Positions 1-12,800 of a DNA stretch of 64,000 nucleotides are shown one piece after another. Location of the stretch: the NCBI RefSeq assembly GCF_001625305.1, contig NW_017804465.1:434433-498432 (forward strand), in the 5' to 3' direction. Positions within the stretch are counted from its first letter, which is position 1. The number at the start of each line of letters is the position of its first letter. This DNA comes from Branchiostoma belcheri (taxonomy: Eukaryota; Chordata; Leptocardii; Amphioxiformes; Branchiostomatidae). Below the pieces are notes generated by a model, which saw only the letters and a list, made by a program, of their open reading frames with translations, was not told the DNA's origin and did no database searches. The position numbers were made by a program, and so were the translations under genes.

Positions 1-1210
1 TGATTTCTACACAGTGTGATTGTAGTCTTGCCCTTGTAATGTGATGTACAAAGATAGTGAAGACATTAGCTGCAAGCTGATAGCTATAAATACCAGTACA
101 TGAACTTGATGAAGACTTGGAATGATACTTATAATAAAGTATTAGCTGGTACCAGGTGTGTGATCCAATCATGTCAATAGCCAATCAGCAAGAACTGCAA
201 CCTGCAAACTGTTTGCCTATTGCTGTTATCAACCCAATTTCCACACACCTGTATCAGACAGTATGACTGTAGTTCAGTACTATCAGAATACATTTTTATA
301 GAAATACAGCCTTGCTACTTTGAAAAGAGTAGTTTGAAAGAAATATAATATGGAAGAAACCATCCATATTATTATCATCAACTTCCATGTCTGTTTATGA
401 GCAATGATACCATGCAGCATTTGTAGTTTACATGGCTTTTATACACTAAATGTAAGAAGCTATTATACTGTATATATGTATATAAATTGTTGCAGTATAG
501 TGCATGGTTGTGCCATATGCACTGTCAAAAGTCCCTTGAAATTCTGTTGCTATGGAAGCCTTGAAACGTTCAGACTCACATTTCGTCTGATATGTAAAGA
601 CAAAAGCATGATTTTAATGATAAGTTTAATTGTGAGGCATTTTCTTGCTTAGTCATCAGCACAAGTTTCCACTTAATGCACATACACACAGTTTGTATTT
701 GACCTAAGCAAGGAGAAAACATCAATATTGTATGATGCACAAAAAGAGCCATTCAGTCATTGTATAAATGCAGAGCATATGATCTATCATATACATGTAG
801 GTGTGGCAAAAGGCTTACAGAGCAGTATGTACAGACCAGTTTGTCTATTGTGCAATGATGCGTGCATATCTGAATTACAGGTTTGGCAAAAGTGAATTCC
901 CCTATATTTACTTAACCTTCTCCCTAGTGAGGTAACCTGGTGCCCAAGATTTGTATTGGTTATGGAGTTAGGCAGCAGGAAGAAGGTTAAAGTAAGGTTA
1001 GATCTAAAACAACCAGAGTTAGGAATAAGGGAGTTGCCATTTGTTACATATTATCAATGTTAAAACTCCATGATTCTGTCAGTTGATGAAGTATCTTGAT
1101 ACACAAGTTTGATTTTGTTGTGTAATCCTGAAATAGGCAGAATAACTTGCCAAGAACAGCTTGTGTTAGGGACCTTACTCTCAAGGTATAGGCTTTGGCT
1201 TGTTTTCGGT

Positions 1211-1284
1211 GTGTTTCAGGCATTTTTATCAGGCTTTTTTTGCCAGTACAAAAAGAAAGCCTGATAAAAATGCTGGAAACACGT
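1211..1284. repeat. Short foldback hairpin (small MITE-like repeat)
   Basis: Two arms of about 28 bases (starting tgtttcaggcatttttatca and ending aaaaatgctggaaaca) are near-perfect inverted repeats separated by a short loop. Related diverged copies without the full hairpin occur near 3460-3560 and 43920-44005, each followed by the phrase aaacctctg. It is probably a small nonautonomous element. Confidence 0.5.
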
Positions 1285-1796
1285 CAAAAATGAGACACAT
1301 TTTAAACCTCTGCTTGTAGAGTAGAGGCGCATGTAGGCTACCTACGCCCACATACATCGTACATTATCTCATGAATGTTTGATACCTTTGAATGGTGCAT
1401 TGTGTTCTACAAATGGATTTTAGGAAATGAAAGGTTACGAAATGTCTACATATTAAAAAGAGAGATTGCTGTACCCAGGGTTTGGCTTGGCTCTTTTCCA
1501 TTTAGCCCATGTTGTGAACACAGATAAGTCATCGGCCATCCAAATGTATAGTTTTTTAATGCGATTTTATCGCTTTACAAATTCATCATTCTGACAACCA
1601 AAGTAGGAATAATATGCTTGAATTATAAAAAGTACCAGAGCATTACAATCGGTATCATAATTATGGAGTAAGACAGCTATGTACCCATAACATAGAAGGT
1701 TTTTGCAAAACTTGTACAACGTCAGGGTCCATTTCATACTAGGTGTTTTGTCTCAAACTTTCAGGTGAAGAACAAGAGATACAAGATTTGTGTTAG

Positions 1797-1941
1797 CCTC
1801 TACCAGGCTTCAGAATCAGCTGCAAAGAGTAGAAATTGGTGAAATAGACAGATAACATACCAGTAGAGTTGGTCCACTAAACGAGCATATCTGTCTGGCT
1901 AATGTTTACTCTTTCCAGTCGCTTCTGAAGCCTGGTAGAGG
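1797..1941. mobile_element. MITE with TCTACCA terminal inverted repeats, copy 1
   Basis: A perfect 19-base terminal inverted repeat, cctctaccaggcttcagaa at 1797-1815 and its complement at 1923-1941, bounds a 145-bp element. The interior phrase aaatagacagataacat also occurs in copies 2 (42346-42540) and 3 (44284-44459), so these form one family. There is no coding capacity. It is a nonautonomous DNA element by structure; the superfamily is not determined. Confidence 0.7.
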
Positions 1942-2322
1942 GTAGATTTGTGTGGCCATGCCTGGCTACATCACACTTCTAACAGCCCTTCCACTGACAG
2001 TGAGGGATTGTGTAACACAAGCTAAGAAATGAGACATGTATTGAACCTTCAGAAATAAGTCTTGGCAAAGGATAGCCAAATCCTGGAGTTACATAATCGA
2101 TTTTGGCTCAGATTCCTTATAGGACCTCAAACTTTGCTCTGGCCCTATTCTAGCCGCAACGTTACAAACTATGCTTCACATTGACAGAAAGATACAAAGT
2201 GCTGGGGACTAAAAGAAGAACTTGTTAAAATCTTGAGCAAAATCAAGACCAAGAGTGTCCATTAAATCAAAATTTGCTCCCCTATTCAAGCCTGAACAGT
2301 ACAAATTACATTTCACCTTGAC

Positions 2323-2683
2323 AGAAAGATACAAAGTTCTGGAGATTAAACAAACAAGAACTTGTAGAAGCTTGAACAAAATGAAGCCGTGACAGTGCCT
2401 GTCATTTCAATTCGCTAAAATCGCTTTGTTGTACTTGATAAAGGTTCCCACGCTGTTATATAACACCAGTAGAATATATACCAATTATTTCATTGCACGT
2501 CACAAGTTTTTGTTCGGTGCTCAATTAATTCTACAGGTGTTATATAACAGCGTGGGAACCTTTATCAAGTACAACAAAGCGACATATTAGTGAATTGAAA
2601 TGACAGGCACTGTCACGGCTTCATTTTGTTCAAGCTTCTAACAAGTTCTTGTTTGTTTAATCTCTAGAACTTTGTATCTTTCT
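2323..2683. mobile_element. Foldback element with about 145-bp inverted arms
   Basis: The arms 2323-2467 and 2536-2683 are nearly identical when one is reverse-complemented, differing at only a handful of positions. A spacer of about 68 bases lies between them. A single diverged copy of one arm plus spacer lies at 3091-3271. This is the structure of a foldback or long-TIR MITE that would form a very stable hairpin. No open frame is carried. Confidence 0.75.
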
Positions 2684-3090
2684 ATATCCTGTATCTATGG
2701 ATATACCGTAGCTACTGACCAGGGGAGCAATCTTTGCTATACTTTGGATGGTTTCTATAATCTCCAACCAAATTAGGTGGTTGCAAGACTATCAAATTGG
2801 CAAGTCATATCAAGGACCTCAAAATTTGCCCTGGCACTATTCTAGCCTCAACATTACAAACTACATGTATGCTAGTTTGTTGAAGCAACAAAGCACACCT
2901 ATGTCAACCCAGGTTACCTCATAGGGACCTCAAAATTTGCTCTGGCACTATTCTAACTTCAACGTTACAAACTATGCTTCACATTGACAGAAAGATACAG
3001 TCTACAGAAAGTACTGGGGACTAAAAGAAGAACTTCAAATTTTGCTCCCCTATTCAAGCCTGACCAGTACAAATTACATTTCACCTTGAC

Positions 3091-3271
3091 AGAAAGATAC
3101 AAATTTCTGGGGAGGGATTAAACAAACAAGAACTTGTAGAAGCTTGAACAAAATGAAGCCTTAAGAGTGCCTGTCAAATCAATCCGCTAATATGCCAATT
3201 ATCTCTGCACGTCACAAGTTTTTGTTCAGTGCTCAATTAAGTCTACCAGTGTTAGATAACAGTGTGGGAAC
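3091..3271. repeat. Single-arm relative of the foldback element
   Basis: This stretch aligns by eye to the left arm and spacer of the 2323-2683 foldback, sharing acaagaacttgtagaagctt and the spacer phrase cacgtcacaagtttttgttc, but lacks the opposing arm. It is probably a truncated or rearranged copy. Confidence 0.55.
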
Positions 3272-3730
3272 ACAAATACATGTATAAAGAGAAAATCCTG
3301 GATCTTTCTATATAGCTACTGACCCAAGGAGCTATCTTTGCTATATATACTTTGGATGGTTTATATGATCTTCAAAATGGATCTCTGGTTGCAAAACAGT
3401 ATTAACTTGGCAAGACAGTATCAAATTGGCAGGGGCAGTATCCAATGCGCCACCATTTGACTGGCAAAAAAGATACCAACACAAAAAAGAAAGCCAGACA
3501 AAAAAATACATATTGGGGATAAAAGACATAAAAAGCTGAAGCCTAAACCTCTGTTTTAAGGAGGTTTATAGGCAAAGTAGGATAAAAACATACATGTCAG
3601 GGTAAATGTCACTAGTGTCCCTGTGCAATACCACACACTAGGACAGGAAAATGGCTTGTAACCACACCAGTGATGCCTACAATGTCAAGGAAACTCAACT
3701 TGACCTTGAAACAAGATATTCTATACCCAC

Positions 3731-3811
3731 CTGCTCAGTCGTCTGGCCTCTGATCCTCACAAAAAGACCAGAAACCACCAGGAAAACAAACACTTGAGTC
3801 GCAAACATCAT
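3731..3811 (-). CDS. Possible signal-peptide exon of a secreted protein (first exon only)
   Basis: On the minus strand an ATG at 3811 opens a 27-codon exon. It encodes a Met-Met start, a hydrophobic core (QVFVFLVVSGLFV) and a polar tail RIRGQTTEQ, then a good donor (CAG then GTGGGT), phase 0. That is the shape of a signal-peptide exon. I could not identify downstream exons, so the product is unknown. It lies about 490 bases beyond the stop of the 5641-4297 gene, so if real it starts a separate gene reading toward the left edge. It could be a chance frame. Confidence 0.3.
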
Positions 3812-3999
3812 GGTCGGATGGATTGAACGGTTGCTCCTATGTCCCCTGGAGGTCAAAAGAAAGCGAACATTCTAGTTAGACCAGCCACTCCAAAAATAAT
3901 TGAAAGGTCAAAAGAGATGCACAATCAATGTAGCCTAGAGCTTAGAACCAAGGCTGAGAGTTGCACACGAATCACACACTTACTGTGAAGTAAAATGTT

Positions 4000-4296
4000 T
4001 ACAGCTCTAAGAGAGCAATGAGTAGAAAATTGCAGGATCCAAGGACTTCTGTACCGCAATTACCAGCAGTCAGCATGGCTTACAGCCAACAAAGTGGTGA
4101 AAGAACTTGTGGGAAATTTGGCCTCATTATAGGTTGTCTGTCCCTGCTTTAAATTAATCTGTACTTGAAAGAGACAAGACTACATAGAGCGGCTTCCTAC
4201 CTCATTTAGGCCTGGCCTTGTGAACCTTCATGTGGCACGGCGCCAACGTGCTTCCAGCACTGTCCTGTCTCCAGCTCCACAAACCGAAATCACTCT
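4000..4296. other. Spacer between putative minus-strand gene and signal exon
   Basis: No gene or clear repeat is visible. It would hold the 3' UTR of the 5641-4297 gene and the upstream region of the 3811 exon, if both are real. Confidence 0.3.
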
Positions 4297-5641
4297 TCAA
4301 AACTTCCTGTCGCAAGACGGAGCTATGGATTGATAAGTCTTAGCACGAACATCCATGGAATGTTGCAAACATGCAAAAAAGTTTTGCAGCCTTTCCCTGC
4401 TTGTTTTCAAGGGTAGGATGCTATCGGGCCCAGTGGTGTAGCACTGTCTCCTCTCTGTACAGTAGTGTCCACCTGGTGTCACACACACATCTACTGTAAC
4501 TGATTTATGCCTCGTCAACAGGTCGATGTCATAGGGTGACTTCACCACCAGGATCTCTCAACACAAAATATTTGCAATTGTTCCTCAGGCTTACTGTATA
4601 CAACCACTGTTGTGCACATCAGGACTTTGAAATGTCAGTAACAGCCACTATGGCTTCACTCTATCCCTATTATTTTTAAAACACTGTCAATGCTGGTTCT
4701 CCCATCTGGAGATGATGCTGTTGTCTGTGCCAAACATGCAACCCTAAAGCTAAGTAGAAGAGACAGGAGGCATGCCAGGTCTGGTTTGCAATTAACATAA
4801 AACATAACACTTTTACCCTCCAGTGCCTTTTTGCTGATTTGTAACGACCTTGCTTCAGGCTACGACTCTGTTTGGTTTTGTCAAACTGGGCTCTGCTCAA
4901 GGTAAAACCTCTCCTCTTACATCACAGAAATTCGGAGCATACGGAATCACAGATAGCACTGGTTTTCTTGTGCCTTCAGGCATGTGCACAGCAATCCTGC
5001 TAGCATACTGAGCAACGGTTGCATTTTGTTTTTGGTTTGTTTTGCGCTTCTTTGTGCGAGTGTACTGTACACGTGGCCCCTTCCATACAAGCCCTATACC
5101 TGGGCCCCACAGGCACACGGTTCCTCAGGTACAATTGGTCATGAACAAAAAGAACAGCTACATCACATTTTTGAACACCGTGGGAAGGCCAGCGATGTAA
5201 ACAGGGATGAAAGTAAGTGGATGTCGTGGGATAAACAGGATTTTGACTTTATGAATATTAATAATCTCCTCTCTCACTCTTTATGAGGATGAGCACTCAA
5301 GGTTGCTAAGATGGATAAATAATTTATGTAGACTCAACATTTTTGTAGACTAGATGGCTTGAGGTAAGCCAGCTTCTCAATTTTTCTTGCAGTCACACGT
5401 CTAAATACTGTTGGTTTTGGAGTAGGAAACACGATACTGTCACCTCGGTTTGTAATCTGATCTTTCAATCAATGACATTGAATGACATAATGGTTGGAGT
5501 GAGGACCTTCCACGCTTTAAAATGTGATGTTATCGTAAGAAGAAAACATACCAGCGCCTTTCTCAGAGATAAGAAACACGTGGAATGTCAATCTGTCGTC
5601 AGCACAACAGGACAACTGGTTCCACATGGAAGCAGCTAGGT
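4297..5641 (-). CDS. Unrecognised four-exon gene (N-terminus uncertain)
   Basis: Four minus-strand exons, 5641-5552, 5157-5100, 4996-4921 and 4554-4297, join in frame. Phases are 1, 2 and 0 across three introns with acceptable AG acceptors and GTATGT, GTATAG and GTAAGA donors, ending in TGA at 4297. If translation starts at the ATG in the first listed exon the product is about 155 aa; the first exon may instead continue an upstream exon. Landmarks are LISEKGAAVLFVHDQLYLRN, RIAVHMPEGTRKPVLSV, IPYAPNFCD, and a cysteine-bearing end (CVTPGGHYCTERRQC). I see no transmembrane segment and recognise no family. The gene lies directly downstream of PFAS on the same strand. Multi-intron phase agreement is the main support. 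Confidence 0.42.
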
Positions 5642-6127
5642 CTGCGTTACAAAGTCAAAGTCAACAATTAGTGGGAAAAGTTTACACAATGAGAAATACC
5701 ACCCCACCCCCCACAAACCCGACAGTCTGGCATAGGCTTGCCAAATTCTAGAAATGATTTTTTTGCTTGAAAACATGGGAACTTATTGCATCAAAAAATT
5801 TGTGTGAAAATTAATATAAGTTCACATAATAAGAAATACCCTCCTCCCCCGCCCCCCAAAAAACAGTACATGTCCAGACCAGTCATGTTTGTGCTGTAGA
5901 CTTGCCTTCTATTGCTTGTTGGCTAAAAGTGTGGTATGAGAAAACAGGAAAAACATGGCACCTTCTTGCATCCTTTAAAATTTCTGCATAACAGTACTAT
6001 CATTTGCAAGAAGGATATGTTTGGGGTAAAATAAAAACAACCTTGTAACATGCATGCATTGGGAAGTTCTTTCACATCATTAAAGACACCACGAAAACAT
6101 GAAAGCCCTTTTACCAGTGTAAATATC

Positions 6128-6133
6128 TTTATT
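6128..6133 (-). terminator. Candidate PFAS polyadenylation signal
   Basis: AATAAA on the minus strand (TTTATT on the plus) about 720 bases past the PFAS stop codon. It is the first canonical hexamer downstream of the stop that I could find. Confidence 0.35.
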
Positions 6134-6479
6134 GTGATAGGCAGCCTAATCTTACTATTTCCCACAAAATCAAGCTATAATGTCAGGATTGCAATGTAGC
6201 AGCATTACTACAAACTATACTATCAAAAATCACACAGGCACATCTAGATACTGACATGATCTACCTTTCAGCTCCACAACAGCCAACATTTTGGATAACA
6301 TCAAATTTGACATGACCACTGGTTCTACCAGAATTGGCCTGTTTTTCTTTTCTATGTGCCAAAAAGTTGAGCCAAATCATCACCAACATTTACAACAAGT
6401 AAATCGGTCAGCCATGTTTACTTTTCTCCCCCAAATTACCCATCACATACTTGTAGCCTGCTTTTCTGTATAGGACAGC

Positions 6480-6715
6480 ACATCGGCAGAACGCACTGCA
6501 CCTGCGTGAAATGTATTGTGCATAGCACTAAGGGAAAACATCTCATTTTAGGTCATATCTGTGTATTAAAGGATGACATCCTATCTGTTGTATCAGAAAA
6601 GATGGTCTGCAACAGGCAAAATTCTGATGCAAAGTTAACCCTAACATCTAACAAAAACCATGAAAAATCCAGGTTTTGTGCATTTTTTGTGCAGTACGTG
6701 CTGCCAACTTGCTGT
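6480..6715. repeat. Interspersed repeat (GGCAGAACG family), copy 1
   Basis: This segment shares ordered phrases with 8230-8470 and, inverted, with 62215-62360: ggcagaac near the ends, a block like aaggatgacatcctatctgt, and accatgaaaaatccaggttt. The ends are loosely inverted (ggcagaacg against gtgctgcca), which suggests a nonautonomous DNA element. Confidence 0.5.
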
Positions 6716-6850
6716 ATAAGACATCTTTTACGTACAAAAAGATAAATAGTGGGAAGGTTTTCAACAACATTTGGTATTTATAGTTTTTTCTCCGTCAGCC
6801 AGTGAAAGTAACAGAAAAGAGATCTCTTTTGGTCCACTAATTGTCTGTGT

Positions 6851-9800
6851 TTACTGATTTTCCATGCACCACACATAGGCATTTTGGAACATTCGTAACC
6901 ATGGCGATGTTTTGATTGACTGGTGCCAGTCTTGTGGCATCCAGGGCCACTGCCAGGTGAGCGTGCAGCGCTCGGGGTGTGGCATCATGGCAAGATGGCG
7001 GCCGTCGGGCGAACACAGCGCTGCCAGGCCATTGGGCGATCCGTTGGGGTTGAGGGGATACGCCGTGGTAGGCTTTCCATCATCATCAACGTAGCGTAGC
7101 GGTGTGAGGTGGTTCTGCTCGACCTCTGACCTAATGGCGTCGTTCTTGAACAGCATCCGACCTGCGTTCAATCAATCCATCAATCATTCAATCAATCAAT
7201 AAATCAAGCAAAGGCTACATCACAATGTGCCATCTTTACAGTAAACAAGAGAGAGTCAGTAAACAACACAATGTTACTCCAAATGCAGACACACTGGAAC
7301 GTTGGAATCTCTTTTTGACACATCTGAATCAGTATCTTACCACTACTTATGACGGATCATAAGAACACAACATAGAGGGAAACATAGGATTTGCACTAAC
7401 CCAGGTCAAGGTCAAACAAAGGTCAGACCCAGGTGTAAGAGTAGTATCCCTACATGTATTTCTTAGTAGTAGTAAACGAGAGTACTGCATTTGGGCATGA
7501 ATATGCAATACAGGTACTTCATTCATTGTCATTTACATGAATATTGTATAAACTGATATAAAACAGGTGTAAATATGTATTTAACATGTTATGGTAGGCT
7601 TTTGAACCTTACCTTTTTGTTTCGTCTAACTTCTTTCAACAGAAATACATGTACTAGTATAAGACCAGCCTTACCTTCCCCATGTGCTACCCAGATACCC
7701 AGAGTCGACCCCTCCATGCCCTTCAGCATCAGGGCGGGGCTCTCCTCGATCGCCACGGTGACAAAGCGGGACTCAAAACGCTCCGACACGTTGTAAGCCA
7801 GGAACACGCCTTGCTGAGGGCTGGACTGATCCCCTGATCAAAACAAAACACAGTACAGTTGAGAATCAATGTTTGTGACTAAAGTTGCGGTATCGTGAGG
7901 CCTAGGGAAAAATGTTGTGTTCCTGAAAACATTAGGGTTGGTAAGTCGGGATAATCTTTTTTTCCTTCCTTTTTTTATCAGACTTTGGCTGTCTCTATTG
8001 ATCCAACTTACAAAATGTATACAATATACTGTTTAAGAGTAAAACTTGCATGAGGACACTTTTTTTTTCAATGTCAATGTTGGAAAACTAATTGTACAAC
8101 GTTTCCTCATTCAGGGGTATCTGTGAGATCATAAAATCAGGAAACAATGGTCTATGGTCACAAGAGAAAATATTGACAATAATAAAAAACCCTGTCAATT
8201 ACAAATTCAATGTGGTCCATTCTTTAGGAGAGCCCAGCATGTCAGAAGAACGTACTGTGCCTGTACGTGCAAAACCAGAAATTTATTGTTAATAGTACTT
8301 CGGCAGTGTCATTTAAGGTAGCATTTGCATATTTAAGGATGATATCATCTGTAGTTTTCAAATGTTGTGTCAGAAAAAATATTACATTCAAAATAGACCA
8401 AACATCCTACTAAAACCATGAAAAATCTGGGTTTCCCACAGGGGTAGTACGTTCTGCCGACATGTTGGAGATCCCTGCATACCTGAGCCATCCATTATGA
8501 CTTGTCCATGGTCCGGGGCCACCCATCCCAGCAGCCCCATCAGCTGGCAGCCGTTACAGATGCCCAGGCTGAAGGTGTCGCTGCGAGCCCTGAAGGCGCT
8601 GAACTGGGCACGGACCGTCGGGTTAAACAGTAGCGTGGCCGCCCAGCCTGGAACAAACAGAATTGAAATACCGTTATTTTTTAAATTTTTTAACCGAATT
8701 TAACGTCATTTTTCCTCAACCGGGGGTTAGACGTGCTTGTACCAAGTACAAGTCTTTTTTTGAAGCAAGATTTTTACGGCTGGATGCTCTTCCTAACACC
8801 AACCCAAACCCTAGTAGGGCCCAGGATCCCTCTACCTGAGGGGGGAAAATGTGTGTTAAGTGCCTTTCCCAAGGGCGCAACGTCTGGGTCCAACCCTGGG
8901 GATTGAACCTGGGTCTCCCCGCTTGACAGTCCGACGCTCTATCCACTACACCACACGGACGCCACACTGTTATCCAGAAAATTTCAATTTTAGCAACATG
9001 CAATCCTTGGACAGTACTTAGAGAACACCTGTTGCTAACTGGATTTTGAGAACACTTTGAGTAAAGTATGAAAAGCATCACATTGCTACAGCACCAGTTA
9101 CCATGGTTACAGACATCTGGTACAGGTCACTGACCTTAATACAGTACGTTTACAGAAAAAGAAGAAACGGAAAAATATGTTTTCCTTCTGCACAAGTTGA
9201 CATAAAAACTGATAATCCCATTCCTACCTTTAGCAGACCCCATGACGTCGGCATAGCTGAATCCTCCCACGAACACGACCCCCCGGAAACTCTCCAAGGT
9301 GACCTTGCCGGTACACAGGTCCTGCATGTTGACGTCCCACACCTGGAAGCCTGCCATGTGGAAGGCAGACACCATCTCCCTGTCCCCATTACTGCCCTCT
9401 TCTCTGATCACAGCAACCTTCGGTCGGCTCTCTGAAAACAAGAGGGAATAGAGAACTATGTTAATTGTTAAAGCAGTGTCCTCTACCAGATTAACCCTTA
9501 TGCACACTGAAGTAGCTGTTTGGCTACCAGTTCTCTATTAGACAGCAGGGAGATGGTTAAAAGACCACACAAATGTGATTTTCTGGATGACACACAGATC
9601 ATAGTAACTGATATCAAAATGTTTTTCCTTCTAATTTGTATTTTCTTCCCTTTGATTGCAAGAGGAAAGACCCATCAGTAGTGACACTGATTTTGTCCAA
9701 TTTAAAAAAATGAAATTTAGGTATCCAGTTTTCATGATGATTCCAATCTTTTGGTTCCCTCACTCCCATATATTACATCTAACCTCTCCAAAGGATGTCA

Positions 9801-12800
9801 TCCACAAAATCAAGCCTATGTTACATGTACAGTTGTACATCATGCTAGCACACTTGTAATCATCTCAAAATTAAGTAAAAATCTGGTGCAAGCCAGAATT
9901 GTGGAAATTTCAGAAAACATAATTAAACACCAAAGCTTGCACCAGTATCCCAAGTCTCATGTAATCACTGATTGGACGACCTTGTGAGTTGGCTGACCCG
10001 TTGACGGAAACCTGTGGCTGGGGCGTGTCTGATGGGTCAAAGGTCAGCTTGTAGGGCGGGGCCTTCCTAGCCCGGAGCCCAGCCTCCTCCTCAGCCACAC
10101 ACTGGGGATTGGTCTGCAGCCTCTCCAGCTGGAAGCTAGTCTCTTCCCAGACGTCTCGGAGGGCGGCCATTTTGTCCTTCAGCACTTCCGTGCCATTCAC
10201 CGAGATTTTTACCTGAACAGAAAGAAAAATATACCAAGATTTGTGTATTAGCATGCCATGGTCTCTAGTAGTCATTAGCAAACCTACATGCAGTCTTCTT
10301 GATCATAAGTATGGGTTGAAATCCCCATAAAAAAACAGGGTAAACATAACTAGGTGGCAAAGTGGCTACAGTTGTTGAAGAGCCTGGGCTTGTATCTTTG
10401 ATAGCTATATATAGGCTACAGTGTTGCGCTCTTAGGAAAGACACTTAACACCTATTTCCTCACTTGACCTAGCTTTGGTTAGGGATGTCCTCTCAGACAA
10501 GATGTAAAGCAGAGGTTCTGTGTTAAAGGAGAGCCACACCTCACATACATGACAATTGTACATTTAAGATGTCATCGCCTAATTGAAAAGAGTTCGGGTC
10601 CTTCCCAGTGTGAGTGGTTCAAACCTTATAGTCAGGATTTAAACAGCTTACACTAACTGTAAAAAAAATGGTGTGTTCCTCTTAAACATGGTTTAACAGT
10701 TATGTGAAACAAAACAAACAAACCTCTGCATCTGTGCCTTCCCCCAGGGAGTGTCCGATGCGCTGACAGGACACGCCCGCCTGTGTGAACCTGGTCACCA
10801 CCCCGTCCGCCTGCTCCACACTCGTCTCTAACACCAGCCCCAGCTCCTCAGCAAACAACACAGACACTGGGCTGGCTGCAGGGGGACAGGAGCAAGTTTG
10901 AATTTTGAAAATAAGAAACTGGACTTGCACATCACATTTTTGACTGTATAACTCCAGTCTTGGTCAATGAATGAGCAATACACTGCTTCTGTGACGTCAC
11001 GTCATGCAGATGACACACATGAATCAGTGAGCAGTGGATTAGAGTCTGCAACCTATGGTCCACTGCTCACTGTAATAGTATTGTATTTGTGTTTTATACA
11101 CTTGTCTGGGAGTAATACAAATAGACTCCAGGAAGGCTGGCTAGCAAATGATGTACATTTTTGTACTACTATTGGAGATTCTAAATAAACAAACAATGGC
11201 AGTTATAGATACATAAAGACTTAGTCATTTCCCCACCTTTGTTGTCTGCTGTGATGTTGACATCCAGCCCGTAGTTCCCAGCGAACGCCATCTCCAGGAG
11301 ACAGGTGACCAGACCTCCATCACTCACATCATGGCCTGATGTCAGCAGGCCCTCTGAAGGAAACATGGGGAAACAGCTAGTAACTAGAAACCTTAAGGTA
11401 AGATTTGTAAGGCAAGTACCTTCACATGGGCAAGCTCATCAAACTACATTGTTATAACTGCTCTGTTTCTTCTTCTAATCACATTCATATACACATATGG
11501 TGACCAGCCCATCCAACTCTGTCTTGTCACTTGCTACATAATGTAATCCAAAACTACTGGGAGTCTGCTACAGCATCAGTTACCATGGTAACCACCTCCT
11601 GGTCAAGGCCATTGACCTCATTTGTTGGAATGGAAGAAGAAACACCTTCAGGGATGAGAAATTAAAAAGATTAGATACATGCACACTGTCTGTCCAAGAT
11701 TTAATTTGACAGACATTTGATAGATATACCTTCTAGTTATATTCCTGCATAACCCAGTTGTCTTAAACAGTCCCATGTGTAATAAAATAAAAGACTTGTC
11801 CAACCTTCTATGAGTTTCTGTGTGATGTTGAATCCCTGCACCAGGAGTTGTGGCTGGTCCATGTCGGGTGACTGGTCTCCCAGCTGGCTGTAGCACTGTG
11901 CCAGGGCCGTGCCACCCAGGCGGTGCTTCCCTCCACTCAGGTCTACATACAGAAGTGCACCTGGGGTACAGGGCAGGTAAAGACATACATATAGGAGTTG
12001 CAATAGTCGAAACCACTGTATTTGAGGCAAACTGATCTGTCATGTGCCAGTCTATGTCCTAATTGAGAAAATTAATGTGTTTCTGGTTTCAATCCCTAAA
12101 AATAATTACGGTAGGTAGGGATTCTTCAGATTGAAAGTTTTATGGCCTTGCCAGCACTTGACCAAAAAAAAGGCTAGCGTTGATGGTTTTTTTGCTAGAG
12201 TCCATCAGGAAACACATTGTCAACATTTTTCCCTAGGCCTAATGTTTACATGTGTTAGACTCCTAAATATAGGATCAGCTTATACAAAGACTTCAGAACC
12301 AGTTGGCTGATGACTAGTCTGTATAATGCAAACTCTGCCGGCAACCGTAAAGCGATTTAATCAGGCTAGCTGATGACAGACTGCAAGTTGACCTCTTACC
12401 TTTGCCCCCAGGACACTTGAGGTCAGGGGTGACAGTAGCAGTGATGTCAGGACAGGCAGCATAGACAGAGATGACCAGGGTGCCTGTAAATAACACAGAC
12501 TTGCAGTTGAAAAGGGCATACATTGTATTGTCATGTTATAATTCTGGAAGGGATTGTCATTAAAGAAGAAGACTGGAGAGGTAACATTTGCAAAGCAAGT
12601 ACCGGTACACATTGTTCCCCTTCACATGGTCTAGCCTAATAATCTACTTCTCTGTTTATTCTTCAAGACAAATTTATCTACATGGTGACCAGCCCTCTAC
12701 TTGCTTCATAATGTAATCCAACACCATAGGGTGTCAATACCAAGGGTACAGCACCAGTCACCATGGTGACAGCTGTCTGATTTACCTTATTTTTTGGAGT

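Larger units (their letters stand above)
1..3700. other. Repeat-rich stretch, no gene supported
   Basis: No coding exon could be supported here; reading frames are short and lack paired splice sites. The sequence is a patchwork of related segments. A phrase beginning agaaagatacaaa recurs near 2188, 2323, 2990 and 3091 and inverted at 2683. Inverted-repeat elements are listed separately. If the signal-peptide exon at 3811-3731 is real, the rest of that minus-strand gene could lie here or beyond the left edge, but I could not find its next exon. Confidence 0.5.
5650..6850. other. PFAS 3' UTR region and downstream spacer
   Basis: Downstream of the PFAS stop (6851) on the minus strand the first clear AATAAA is at 6133-6128, giving a 3' UTR of about 720 bases. 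Between 5650 and 6128 I see only low-complexity C-rich tracts (5700-5720, 5838-5860) in two related segments, and no exon. Confidence 0.4.

Noticed and set aside
5923-6165. 80-aa minus-strand frame downstream of PFAS
   Set aside because: It overlaps the likely PFAS 3' UTR and polyadenylation signal; AT-rich with no conserved features.
8880-8963. Possible tRNA gene on the minus strand
   Set aside because: A- and B-box motifs are present but the acceptor stem does not pair and a SINE body follows; it is a tRNA-derived SINE.
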